The translations under genes and the position numbers were made by a program. The notes beneath the pieces are model-generated. The model had not been told where the DNA came from and did no database searches. It saw nothing but the letters and a program-made list of their open reading frames with translations. Shown one piece after another: positions 29,817 through 41,000 of a stretch of DNA of 64,000 nt; within the stretch, counting starts at the first letter, position 1, and the number at the start of each line of letters is the position of its first letter. Source of the DNA: Ryuthela nishihirai (Eukaryota; Arthropoda; Arachnida; Araneae; Heptathelidae); the NCBI GenBank assembly GCA_038380435.1, contig JAWZYU010000019.1, forward strand, positions 22,717,801-22,781,800, given 5' to 3'.

Positions 29817-31290
29817 TTGATTCTGGGAAAAATTATGCAAAGCTGTCAACTGCTTGACCAGCAAAGAAAATTTTTAAAAGCACTCAAAAACAGGATTGAG
29901 ATGCTTCTGCCACTTCATATCATTAATGATATGAGTGCAGAGAAAGCGAAAGAAGCCATTCCTAGCACTTTTATTTGGAAAGAGCAGTTGAAAAACACAA
30001 CTGCTCTGAGGATTGCAGCAGTAAGGCTACTATGCAGCTCATTGCTGCCACCAATGTTGACATTATGGAATCTTCACCTATTGAAGATAAAGACAAAAAG
30101 CTGTTAAAAAAAGGATGCAAAAGACCCTAATATGCAAATAAACCTTGCATCACTAGTCACAACAAGTATTCTTTATTCTCTAACGACTGTGCTTCAGACG
30201 AATAATATGGCATAAGTGACGATGTAGGAACATCCTCACAAACACAGAAAGTTTCCTCGCTTCAGACTAAGGTTAATAGGGACAAAATACCAGCAATAGC
30301 TTTGAGGCAACCTAAAAATTGGCTGAACACTCATAAGAAGCTGGTTACATTGGTTGTGGAAGCATTCACAGCAAAAAAATCTGGTGAAACCATTAGAGTC
30401 CAAACGAAATGCAGCCAAGATTACAGAACATTTGTAAATTTCTTTGAGAAAGAAAAGTTTACTTTTCATACCTAACAGCTCGTCAGAAAATAATTTGAAA
30501 AATTTGAATTCTTATCACCTGAGAAGAATTGGCACAGGAATTGCTAGGATTGATCCTTAAAATTTCTCAAGTTAAGAAATACAGGGACAAGACTCTCTTA
30601 CCTATATTCCTCATTGAGTTGACAAAAATAGATGTCAACAAACAGATCTTCAATCTGATTGATCTTTTCCATCTAAAGATCACTGTTGAGTCCTTTCAAA
30701 AGGGGAAAGGATCAACACAATGTCACAAATCTCAGCGTTATGGGCACACTCAAGGTAACTGCTTCAACACCCCGAGATGTGTCAAATACGCTGGCAACCA
30801 TTTTACTACTACGTGTGCCAGGACACATAAGAATGGTCCACAGACCTGTGCTAACTACGGGAAAGAGCACACGGCCAATTACAGAGGCTGTGAGCTCTTT
30901 CCCAAACTCCCAATAGAGGAGTACCTTTCCTAAAACCCAAGAAGAGTAAAAATAAAATACCCCAATATGTAAAACCCAATAAGACCTATGCACAAGCTAC
31001 CAGATTTCCTGAAGAGATTCCAGGAAGATCTAACACTGCTCTACCAGTTACTAAGCCTTCAGACAAAGGAAAGGTTATAGTTAATGTACCAACTAAAAAG
31101 AGCAAAGCTAATGAGGATGAATCGTTTGACTTTGCTAAGGAAGTTAAAGATATCCTGGAATTCTTCAGGAAATTGAATTTGGGTAATATTTTATTCAACG
31201 TCAAAAACCTTTTCCTTGAATTTAAGATGGCTAAGGATTGGACTGAGAGAATCTCAGTAGGCATCCAAGCCTTTGATTTTGTTGCATCAC
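29817..31290 (+). pseudogene. Jockey ORF1 (gag-like) with zinc knuckles
   Basis: The N-terminal part, 29817-30107, is a helical frame ('LLDQQRKFLKALKNRIE'). The middle part, 30240-30480, reads 'KIPAIALRQPKNWLNTHKKL' and 'IRVQTKCSQDYRTFVNFFEK', the RRM-like region found ahead of the knuckles in Jockey ORF1. 30529-30933 reads 'YRDKTLLPIFLIELTK' and 'IFNLIDLFHLKITVESF', followed by three degraded CCHC knuckles: 'QCHKSQRYGHTQGNC', 'RCVKYAGNHFTTTC' and 'TCANYGKEHTANYRGC'. Several Cys are replaced (for example Tyr in 'CVKYAG'). ORF1 protein would coat the element RNA. Frameshifts and stops occur throughout. Confidence 0.82.
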
Positions 31291-31296
31291 TTTTCA

Positions 31297-33589
31297 ATGG
31301 ATAAATCCTCTTCCTCTTCGAGTAACCTTCGTATTGTTGCTTGGAATTCCAATGGTCTTAAAAGCGACTTATTGGAGTTCCGAAGCATTTTATATTCTCA
31401 GAAAATTGATGCTGCACTGCTCTGTGAAACTCATCTCAGAGTCAGTGGGCTCCTAAATAGCCCACTTTTTTCCCCTACAATACCATGCATAAACCACATG
31501 TCCTTGACATTGCAGTTTTTTTTTTTTTGGACACTTTAATCCCTCCTATGATATTCATGTGATTCATTAGCTAAGCTCTGATCACGAACCTATCATTATT
31601 AATCTTGGTAATGAAATTACTGAAAATATTATCTCTCACAGGATCACCAACTGGGAGAAATATAGATTCCTTGTCAACGAGCAGGTTTATGGTCATGCTA
31701 AGGTCAAAACTCCTACTCTCATTGACAGGAAGATTTCTACATTTAAAGATAATATCAAGAGTGCATACCTGTTTGCAAGTAAGATTAATGAGAGTCAAAT
31801 TGATGCCAATAAGCTTCCTGATGACATTCTTGAGATGAACTCTCTCGAAAATTAAGTAAGAAGAGATTGGCAAAAATATCGTAGGCCAAAACGTCTCAGG
31901 AAGCTCAAAAACTCTGTTCGCGATAGTATTCGCGAGCATCTATTCGACTCTTGGGTAAAACGCTGTTATCCCTTACAATAGAGGACAATTCTATCTGGCG
32001 AATGGCCAATACCCTGAAGAAACCAGTTTCAGATTACCCTCAGATTCATGGTATGAATGGTATCGTTTACATGAACGAGGACAAAGTGGAAGCTTTTGCA
32101 ACCACCCTGGAAAATCATTTTCAGGACAATGGTGATTTGTCAGATGAAGAAATTTCTGAAATTGGTGAAAATGCACTCGATCACTTCTCGGAGGTTGCGA
32201 TCTCTAACATTCGCTTTACAACTTCTATTGAGGTTAACAAAGCAATTAAATTGTCAAACAGAAAGGCTCCCGCCATGATCAAACTACTTCCGCCTAGAGC
32301 CATTGTTTACATCTGTTCTATTTTTAACAGCCTTTTATGTCTGAAACACTTCCCATCGATCTGGAAAAAAGCTGTTATTGAAATGATACATAAACCGGGG
32401 AAAATACAACCTTTCCCCAGAGTTATCAACCGATCAGTTTGCTCCCATGCTTGGGTAAAGTTTTTGAGAGAATTATCTTGAATCGCCTAATAGTGCATAG
32501 TGATCAGAATAGCTTGATTCCAGAAGAATAGTTTGGCTTTAGGCGGAAGCGATCTACAGTTCACCAACTGCTACGAGTAGTGGAAAGGGTTGCCGAATCT
32601 TTAAATTAGAAAGAGACCGTCCCATTCACCTTTCTGGATGTGACGAAAGCTTTTGATAAGATCTGGATCGACAGTCTCATCTTTAAAATGATTCAAGCCA
32701 ACTTCCCTTCGGGTATGACCCACATTTTATAGTCATACCTGAATGAAAGAACATTTGTGTTAAGATTGGCAACTGCCTTTCCACTGATAGAAACATAGAC
32801 GCAGGTGTCCCACAAGGCTCCTTGTTGGACCCTGCTCTATTCAACTTCTATATGCACCATCTCCCAGATCTCCATCCTCTCATGACGGCACTTTACGCTG
32901 ATGAATTGCTCTACTCTTCATCCCTGAGCCCCAGCCTGGCCATCAGAAGGTTGCAGTTTGGGATAGACAAAGTAGAGCGCTGGTACTACAAATGGAAAAT
33001 CAAGATTACCCAAATAAAAGCCAGTCAGTTCTCTCGAAAGAAGATTGTTAATTCTAATGCTCCTAAAATTTTTGGAGTTGAAACATCCTGGACACCAATG
33101 ATGAAATACATTGGTGTCATTCTTCATGAAAAAAAACTTTGTTGGAATGCACATATTGATCATGTGCTCTCAAAGTCTCAAATCATCAGATGTAAACTTG
33201 CACCCCTGATAGGGTGGAGCTCGAAACTACCTCCAGAAAAGAAATTATTTCGTTATAAGACTCTTCTGCGGCCAGTCCTGACATATGCCTCACCAGTATG
33301 GGATAATGCTACCAACACCAATATCAGGAGGCTTCAGAGCTTCCAAAATAAAATCCTCAGATCTATGGTCAGTGCTCCCTGGTTTGTGAAAAACAAAACC
33401 ATTCACACTCATTGGAGCACTGACCACATATACAGTCATATTCCGAAGCTCGCGCAGACCTTTTTTCAAGCAGTGGGAGATCATCCTTATGATATAATAA
33501 GATTCTTGATCAATTACGATCCCTTGGTATTAAACCAATTCAAGCGTCCTAAGAGTATGGTGTTTGACACTCGCATGTTTAACTTTTAG
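31297..33589 (+). pseudogene. Jockey ORF2, endonuclease-reverse transcriptase
   Basis: It starts 'MDKSSSSSSNLRIVAWNSNG' with 'FRSILYSQKIDAALLCETHL' (start of the AP-endonuclease; catalytic Glu in ETHL). Most of the rest of the endonuclease is lost, and the frame resumes with 'ITNWEKYRFLVNEQV'. RT blocks: 'FPSIWKKAVIEMIHKPGK', 'FGFRRKRSTVHQLLRVVE', 'VPFTFLDVTKAFDKIW' (first catalytic Asp) and 'LLDPALFNFYMHHLPDL'. The catalytic box reads ALYADELLYSSS where the family has YADDT, so one Asp is gone. 'MKYIGVILHEKKLCWNAHID' and 'LLRPVLTYASPVWDNA' follow, with 'LQSFQNKILRSMVSAPWFVK', all typical of Jockey. The last 255 codons (32822-33589) are open. Confidence 0.88.
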
Positions 33590-34026
33590 TTGTGCTTTTT
33601 ACAGCAAATTTGTTTTGCCCTTGTGGCCCCTTTTGGGTTTATGTGTTTTAACTTTGTTATTGACAATAAGGCACTATTTTAGACTTCGAGATATAAGCCC
33701 TAGGCTTGGAGCTCTAAACATTAATTCGAGAATTTAATTCATTGGGAGAAAGCTATAAACGCGCCTTGAAAACCGTTAATCGCAAATATGTCAAATTATT
33801 TACACAATTTAACAGAAGGTTCCTTTTTTTCGTCACTTCAATAACCTGTAACGAGGAAGGAAATATGCAAGTTTTGTACTTTTTCGTAGTGATATTAGCA
33901 TATACTCAAGAATGCCAAAAGCGTATCTCTTGTCGAAACAATTCACTAATTATGGACACATATCAGAAATTCAATTAGCTTATTTTCAATATTAAAAGAA
34001 CAAAAGAAAAATAAATAATCAAATTC

Positions 34027-34084
34027 TTTCTGTCATATTTAAAAATATTTCACCTTTGTGAAATATTTTTAAATATGACAGAAA
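34027..34084. repeat. perfect hairpin, 27-bp arms, 4-nt loop
   Basis: Left arm 34027-34053 (begins TTTCTGTCATATTTAAAAAT and ends TTTCAC), loop CTTT, right arm 34058-34084, its exact reverse complement. No mismatch. No gene lies within 400 bp on either side. It could be a young inverted duplication or the core of a small foldback element. Confidence 0.95.
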
Positions 34085-34446
34085 ATATGACAGACTGCAC
34101 AACGATCACTAGACTTTTCACAAAACTTCGACTCATAACAAGTTGTGTCGAAATATTGGCAGGAGGAATGAACCACATAAACATTTTTAAAGCTTGTTTA
34201 CTCCGTAAATGGACCTGGACTTGAACCTCTTTTTTTTTGTATAATATCACTTCTCTATTTTTGAAAAAATATTATTTGACACAGCCTTTATTAACAATAA
34301 TGTATTAAATTTTTAATTGTAATATTCATTCATATAATTTATTAACATAAAATGATTATTAATATTAAATAATTATATTTAATATTTGTATATAAGGTTT
34401 ATTTCTATGTATTAAATTATACTTATAGAATAAATAAAAATAATTA

Positions 34447-34647
34447 ATATCCCCTCAAGTAGCTGCTTGTCACAGAGGTCTGACAGGAGCCTGTCAGTTT
34501 ATATGCCTTAGTAGGAGGTCTGTGAGGATGGCAGGACCTCAGCAGAAAAACAACATAAATGTCCATCCCTTACTCAGGTCTCGGAGCCAGGTCCCTTAGA
34601 TCTTAGTATTATAATCTTAATATTAGATATTAGTAGCCAAGCGCTAC
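34447..34647 (-). mobile_element. SINE family 2, diverged copy
   Basis: The tail (ATTAATATCCCC on the plus strand), both palindromes (CTGACAGGAGCCTGTCAG on the plus strand) and the body are clear. The head half is damaged by an AT-rich insertion ('TCTTAGTATTATAATCTTAA') between the B-box and A-box regions. Confidence 0.8.
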
Positions 34648-34689
34648 TAATATACTGATTACTAACTGACTGACTGACGGATGATAGAG

Positions 34690-35060
34690 GATCAGGCTAA
34701 TTCTAACTATGATCCAGAAATGGTAGAGCTCTGAAAATTTACACCTAAAGGTAGCTAAATGGAGGGAAATTTTTGGGTAGATGTAACCCCCATCCCCTCC
34801 AGTGAACGAAAATGTGTATGCTTAATTTCTCAGTTGGCAAAAGTTGATATCCGATTTGGAAAATTTCCGTTCTCCCCCCCCACCTCAACCCCTTTGCTAC
34901 TACGCCCCAAATCACGTAAATTCTAACTATGGTGCAGAAATGATAAAACTCTGAAAATTTGCACCTAGGAATAATCCGGATCATAAATTTCGATAAAAAT
35001 CCGAAATCTGACCTCTGACGTGTCTTCAAGGTCAAACCTTAATCTACGAATGCTAAAAAC
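34690..35060 (+). repeat. left border of satellite: long degenerate units
   Basis: 'AATTCTAACTATG.TCCAGAAATG' with 'CTCTGAAAATTTACACCTA' occurs at about 34697 and again at about 34917. Further right lie 'CTTCAAGGTCAAACCTTAA' and 'AAAAATTGGTGTTAGGGGAC', which lead straight into the first 36-bp monomer. The same words (AAGGTCAAA, GAAAATTGGTGG) recur on the right side of the array, so array and flanks belong to one repeat system. Confidence 0.65.
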
Positions 35061-35067
35061 ATAAAAA

Positions 35068-38000
35068 TTGGTGTTAGGGGACTGTAGATCTCGGAAATGT
35101 TATGAAAGAGTGTCAGGCTGTAGATCTCGGAAATGTTGTGAAGCAGTGTCAGGCTGTAGATCTCGGAATCGTTATGAAACAGTGTCAGGCTGTATATCTC
35201 GGAAATGTTGTGAAACAGTGTCGGCTGTAGATCTCGGAAATGTTGTGAAGCAGTGTCAGGCTGTAGATCTCGGAAATGTTATGAAACAGTGTCAGGCTGT
35301 AGATCTCGGAAATGTTGTGAAACAGTGTCGGCTGTAGATCTCGGAAATGTTGTGAAGCAGTGTCAGGCTGTAGATCTCGGAAATGTTATGAAACAGTGTC
35401 AGGCTGTAGAACTCGGAAATGTTATGAAACAGTGTCAGGCTGTAGATCTCGGAAATGTTATGAAACAGTGTCAGGCTGTAGATCTCGGAAATGTTATGAA
35501 ACAGTGTCAGGCTGTAGATCTCGGAAATGTTGTGAAGCAGTGTCAGGCTGTAGATCTCGGAAATGTTGTGAAGCAGTGTCAGGCTGTAGATCTCGGAAAT
35601 GTTATGAAACAGTGTCAGGCTGTAGATCTCGGAATGTTATGAAACAGTGTCAGGCTGTAGATCTCGGAAATGTTATGAAACAGTGTCAGGCTGTAGATCT
35701 CGGAAATGTTATGAAACAGTGTCAGGCTGTAGATCTCGGAAATGTTATGAAACAGTGTCGGCTGTAGATCTCGGAAATGTTGTGAAGCAGTGTCAGGCTG
35801 TAGATCTCGGAAATGTTATGAAACAGTGTCAGGTTGTAGATCTCGGAAAAGTTGTGAAACAGTGTCAGGCTGTAGATCTCGGAAATGTTGAAAAGCAGTG
35901 TCGGCTGTAGATCTCGGAAATGTTGTGAAACAGTGTCGGCTGTAGATCTCGGAAATGTTGTGAAGCAGTGTCAGGCTGTAGATCTCGGAAATGTTATGAA
36001 ACAGTGTCAGGCTGTAGATCTCGGAAATGTTGTGAAGCAGTGTCAGGCTGTAGATCTCGGAAATGTTATGAAACAGTGTCAGGCTGTAGATCTCGGAAAT
36101 GTTGTGAAACAGTGTCAGGCTGTAGATCTCGGAAATGTTATGAAACAGTGTCAGGCTGTAGATCTCGGAAATGTTGTGAAAGAGTGTCAGGCTGTAGATC
36201 TCGGAAATGTTGTGAAACAGTGTCGGCTGTAGATCTCGGAAATGTTGTGAAGCAGTGTCAGGCTGTAGATCTCGGAAATGTTGTGAAACAGTGTCAGGCT
36301 GTAGATCTCGGAAATGTTGTGAAACAGTGTCTACTGTAGATCTCGGAAATGTTGTGAAGCAGTGTCAGGCTGTAGATCTCGGAAATGTTGTGAAACAGTG
36401 TCGGCTGTAGATCTCGGAAATGTTGTGAAGCAGTGTCAGGCTGTAGATCTCGGAAATGTTATGAAACAGTGTCAGGCTGTAGATCTCGGAAATGTTGTGA
36501 AGCAGTGTCAGGCTGTAGATCTCGGAAATGTTATGAAACAGTGTCAGGCTGTAGATCTCGGAAATGTTGTGTAACAGTGTCGGCTGTAGATCTCGGAAAT
36601 GTTGTGAAGCAGTGTCAGGCTGTAGATCTCGGAAATGTTGTGAAGCAGTGTCAGGCTGTAGATCACGGAAATGTTATGAAACAGTGTCAGGCTGTAGATC
36701 TCGGAAATGTTATGAAACAGTGTCAGGCTGTAGATCTCGGAAATGTTATGAAACAGTGTCAGGCTGTAGATCTCGGAAATGTTGTGAAGCAGTGTCAGGC
36801 TGTAGATCTCAGAAATGTTGTGAAGCAGTGTCAGGCTGTAGATCTCGGAAATGTTATGAAACAGTGTCAGGCTGTAGATCTCGGAAATGTTGTGAAGCAG
36901 TGTCAGGCTGTAGATCTCGGAAATGTTGTGAAGCAGTGTCAGGCTGTAGATCTCGGAAATGTTATCAAACAGTGTCAGGCTGTAGATCTCGGAAATGTTA
37001 TGAAACAGTGTCAGGCTGTAGATCTCGGAAATGTTGTGAAGCAGTGTCAGGCTGTAGATCTCGGAAATGTTATGAAACAGTGTCAGGCTGTAGATCTCGG
37101 AAACGTTGTGAAGCAGTGTCAGGCTGTAGATCTCGGAAATGTTGTGAAGCAGTGTCAGGCTGTAGATCTCGGAAATGTTTGAAACAGTGTCAGGCTGTAG
37201 ATCTCGGAAATGTTATGAAACAGTGTCAGGCTGTAGATCTCGGAAATGTTGTGAAGCAGTGTCAGGCTGTAGATCTCGGAAATGTTATGAAAGAGTGTCA
37301 GGCTGTAGAACTCGGAAATGTTGTGAAACAGTGTCGGCTGTAGATCTCGGAAATGTTGTGAAGCAGTGTCAGGCTGTAGATCTCGGAAATGTTATGAAAC
37401 AGTGTCAGGCTGTAGATCTCGGAAATGTTATGAAACAGTGTCAGGCTGTAGATCTCGGAAATGTTGTGAAGCAGTGTCAGGCTGTAGATCTCGGAAATGT
37501 TATGAAACAGTGTCAGGCTGTAGATCTCGGAAATGTTGTGAAGCAGTGTCAGGCTGTAGATCTCGGAAATGTTGTGAAACAGTGTCAGGCTGTAGATCTC
37601 CGAAATGTTATGAAACAGTGTCAGGCTGTAGATCTCGGAAATGTTGTGAAGCAGTGTCAGGCTGTAGATCTCCGAAATGTTATGAAACAGTGTCAGGCTG
37701 TAGATCTCGGAAATGTTGTGAAACAGTGTCGGCTGTAGATCTCGGAAATGTTGTGAAGCAGTGTCAGGCTGTAGATCTCGGAAATGTTATGAAACAGTGT
37801 CAGGCTGTAGATCTCGGAAATGTTATGAAACAGTGTCAGGATGTAGATCTCGGAAATGTTGTGAAGCAGTGTCAGGCTGTAGATCTCGGAAATGTTATGA
37901 AACAGTGTCAGGCTGTAGATCTCGGAAATGTTGTGAAACAGTGTCGGCTGTAGATCTCGGAAATGTTATGAAGCAGTGTCAGGCTGTAGATCTCGGAAAT

Positions 38001-41000
38001 GTTATGAAACAGTGTCAGGCTGTAGATCTCGGAAATGTTACGAAACAGTGTCAGGCTGTAGATCTCGGAAATGTTGTGAAACAGTGTCAGGCTGTAGATC
38101 TCGGAAATGTTATGAAACAGTGTCAGACTGTAGATCTCGGAAATGTTGTGAAGCAGTGTCAGGCTGTAGATCTCGGAAATGTTGTGAAACAGTGTCAGGC
38201 TGTAGATCTCGGAAATGTTATGAAACAGTGTCGGCTGTAGATCTCGGAAATGTTGTGAAGCAGTGTCAGGCTGTAGATCTCGGAAATGTTATGAAACAGT
38301 GTCAGGCTGTAGATCTCGGAAATGTTGTGAAGCAGTGTCAGGCTGTAGATCTCGGAAATGTTGTGAAGCAGTGTCAGGCTGTAGATCTCGGAAATGTTAT
38401 GTAACAGTGTCAGCCTCTAGATCTCGGAAATGTTATGAAACAGTGTCGGCTGTAGATCTCGGAAATGTTGTGAAACAGTGTCGGCTGTAGATCTCGGAAA
38501 TGTTGTGAAGCAGTGTCAGGCTGTAGATCTCGGAAACGTTGTGAAACAGTGTCGGCTGTAGATCTCGGAAATGTTGTGAAGCAGTGTCAGGCTGTAGATC
38601 TCGGAAATGTTATGAAACAGTGTCGGCTGTAGATCTCGGAAATGTTGTGAAGCAGTGTCAGGCTGTAGATCTCGGAAATGTTATGAAACAGTGTCAGGCT
38701 GTAGATCTCGGAAATGTTGTGAAACAGTGTCAGGCTGTAGATCTCGGAAATGTTGTGAAGCAGTGTCAGGCTGTAGATCTCGGAAATGTTATGAAACAGT
38801 GTCAGGATGTAGATCTCGGAAATGTTGTGAAGCAGTGTCAGGCTGTAGATCTCGGAAATGTTATGAAACAGTGTCAGGCTGTAGATCTCGGAAATGTTGT
38901 GAAACAGTGTCAGGCTGTAGATCTCGGAAATGTTATGAAACAGTGTCAGGCTGTAGATCTCGGAAATGTTGTGAAGCAGTGTCAGGCTGTAGATCTCGGA
39001 AATGTTATGAAACAGTGTCAGGCTGTAGATCTCGGAAATGTTGTGAAGCAGTGTCAGGCTGTAGATCTCGGAAATGTTGTGAAGCAGTGTCAGGCTGTAG
39101 ATCTCGGAAATGTTATGAAACAGTGTCAGGCTGTAGATCTCGGAAATGTTGTGAAACAGTGTCGGCTGTAGATCTCGGAAATGTTGTGAAGCAGTGTCAG
39201 GCTGTAGATCTCGGAAATGTTATGAAACAGTGTCAGGCTGTAGATCTCGGAAACGTTATGAAACAGTGTCAGGCTGTAGATCTCGGAAATGTTGTGAAAC
39301 AGTGTCAGGCTGTAGATCTCGGAAATGTTATGAAACAGTGTCAGACTGTAGATCTCGGAAATGTTGTGAAGCAGTGTCAGGCTGTAGATCTCGGAAATGT
39401 TGTGAAACAGTGTCAGGCTGTAGATCTCGGAAATGTTATGAAACAGTGTCGGCTGTAGATCTCGGAAATGTTGTGAAGCAGTGTCAGGCTGTAGATCTCG
39501 GAAATGTTATGAAACAGTGTCAGGCTGTAGATCTCGGAAATGTTGTGAAGCAGTGTCAGGCTGTAGATCTCGGAAATGTTGTGAAGCAGTGTCAGGCTGT
39601 AGATCTCGGAAATGTTGTGAAACAGTGTCAGGCTGTAGATCTCGGAAATGTTGTGAAGCAGTGTCAGGCTGTAGATCTCGGAAATGTTGTGAAACAGTGT
39701 CAGGCTGTAGATCTCGGAAATGTTGTGAAACAGTGTCGGCTGTAGATCTCGGAAATGTTGTGAAGCAGTGTCAGGCTGTAGATCTCGGAAATGTTATGAA
39801 ACAGTGTCAGGCTGTAGATCTCGGAAATGTTGTGAAACAGTGTCAGGCTGTAGATCTCGGAAATGTTATAAAACAGTGTCAGGCTGTAGATCTCGGAAAT
39901 GTTATGAAACAGTGTCAGGCTGTAGATCTCGGAAATGTTGTGAAGCAGTGTCAGGCTGTAGATCTCGGAAATGTTATGAAACAGTGTCAGGCTGTAGATC
40001 TCGGAAATGTTATGAAACAGTGTCAGGCTGTAGATCTCGGAAACGTTATGAAACAGTGTCAGGCTGTAGATCTCGGAAATGTTGTGAAACAGTGTCGGCT
40101 GTAGATCTCGGAAATGTTGTGAAGCAGTGTCAGGCTGTAGATCTCGGAAATGTTATGAAACAGTGTCAGGCTGTAGATCTCGGAAATGTTGTGAAACAGT
40201 GTCGGCTGTAGATCTCGGAAATGTTGTGAAGCAGTGTCAGGCTGTAGATCTCGGAAATGTTATGAAACAGTGTCAGGCTGTAGATCTCGGAAACGTTATG
40301 AAACAGTGTCAGGCTGTAGATCTCGGAAATGTTGTGAAACAGTGTCGGCTGTAGATCTCGGAAATGTTGTGAAGCAGTGTCAGGCTGTAGATCTCGGAAA
40401 TGTTATGAAACAGTGTCAGGCTGTAGATCTCGGAAATGTTGTGAAACAGTGTCAGGCTGTAGATCTCGGAAATGTTATAAAACAGTGTCAGGCTGTAGAT
40501 CTCGGAAATGTTATGAAACAGTGTCAGGCTGTAGATCTCGGAAATGTTGTGAAGCAGTGTCAGGCTGTAGATCTCGGAAATGTTATGAAACAGTGTCAGG
40601 CTGTAGATCTCGGAAATGTTGTGAAGCAGTGTCAGGCTGTAGATCTCGGAAATGTTATGAAACAGTGTCAGGCTGTAGATCTCGGAAATGTTGTGAAACA
40701 GTGTCGGCTGTAGATCTCGGAAATGTTGTGAAGCAGTGTCAGGCTGTAGATCTCGGAAATGTTATGAAACAGTGTCAGGCTGTAGATCTCGGAAACGTTA
40801 TGAAACAGTGTCAGGCTGTAGATCTCGGAAATGTTGTGAAACAGTGTCAGGCTGTAGATCTCGGAAACGTTGTGAAGCAGTGTCAGGCTGTAGATCTCGG
40901 AAATGTTATGAAACAGTGTCAGGCTGTAGATCTCGGAAATGTTGTGAAACAGTGTCAGGCTGTAGATCTCGGAAATGTTGTGAAGCAGTGTCAGGCTGTA

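Larger units (their letters stand above)
29817..33700 (+). mobile_element. Jockey-like LINE, degenerate
   Basis: Two successive broken ORFs (gag-like ORF1 and EN-RT ORF2) in the order and orientation of Jockey-superfamily non-LTR retrotransposons. The 5' limit is uncertain. The 3' untranslated part after 33589 holds 'CCCTTGTGGCCCCTTTTGGG'. No poly(A) tail or target duplication was recognised. Internal parts of the endonuclease are missing. Confidence 0.82.
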
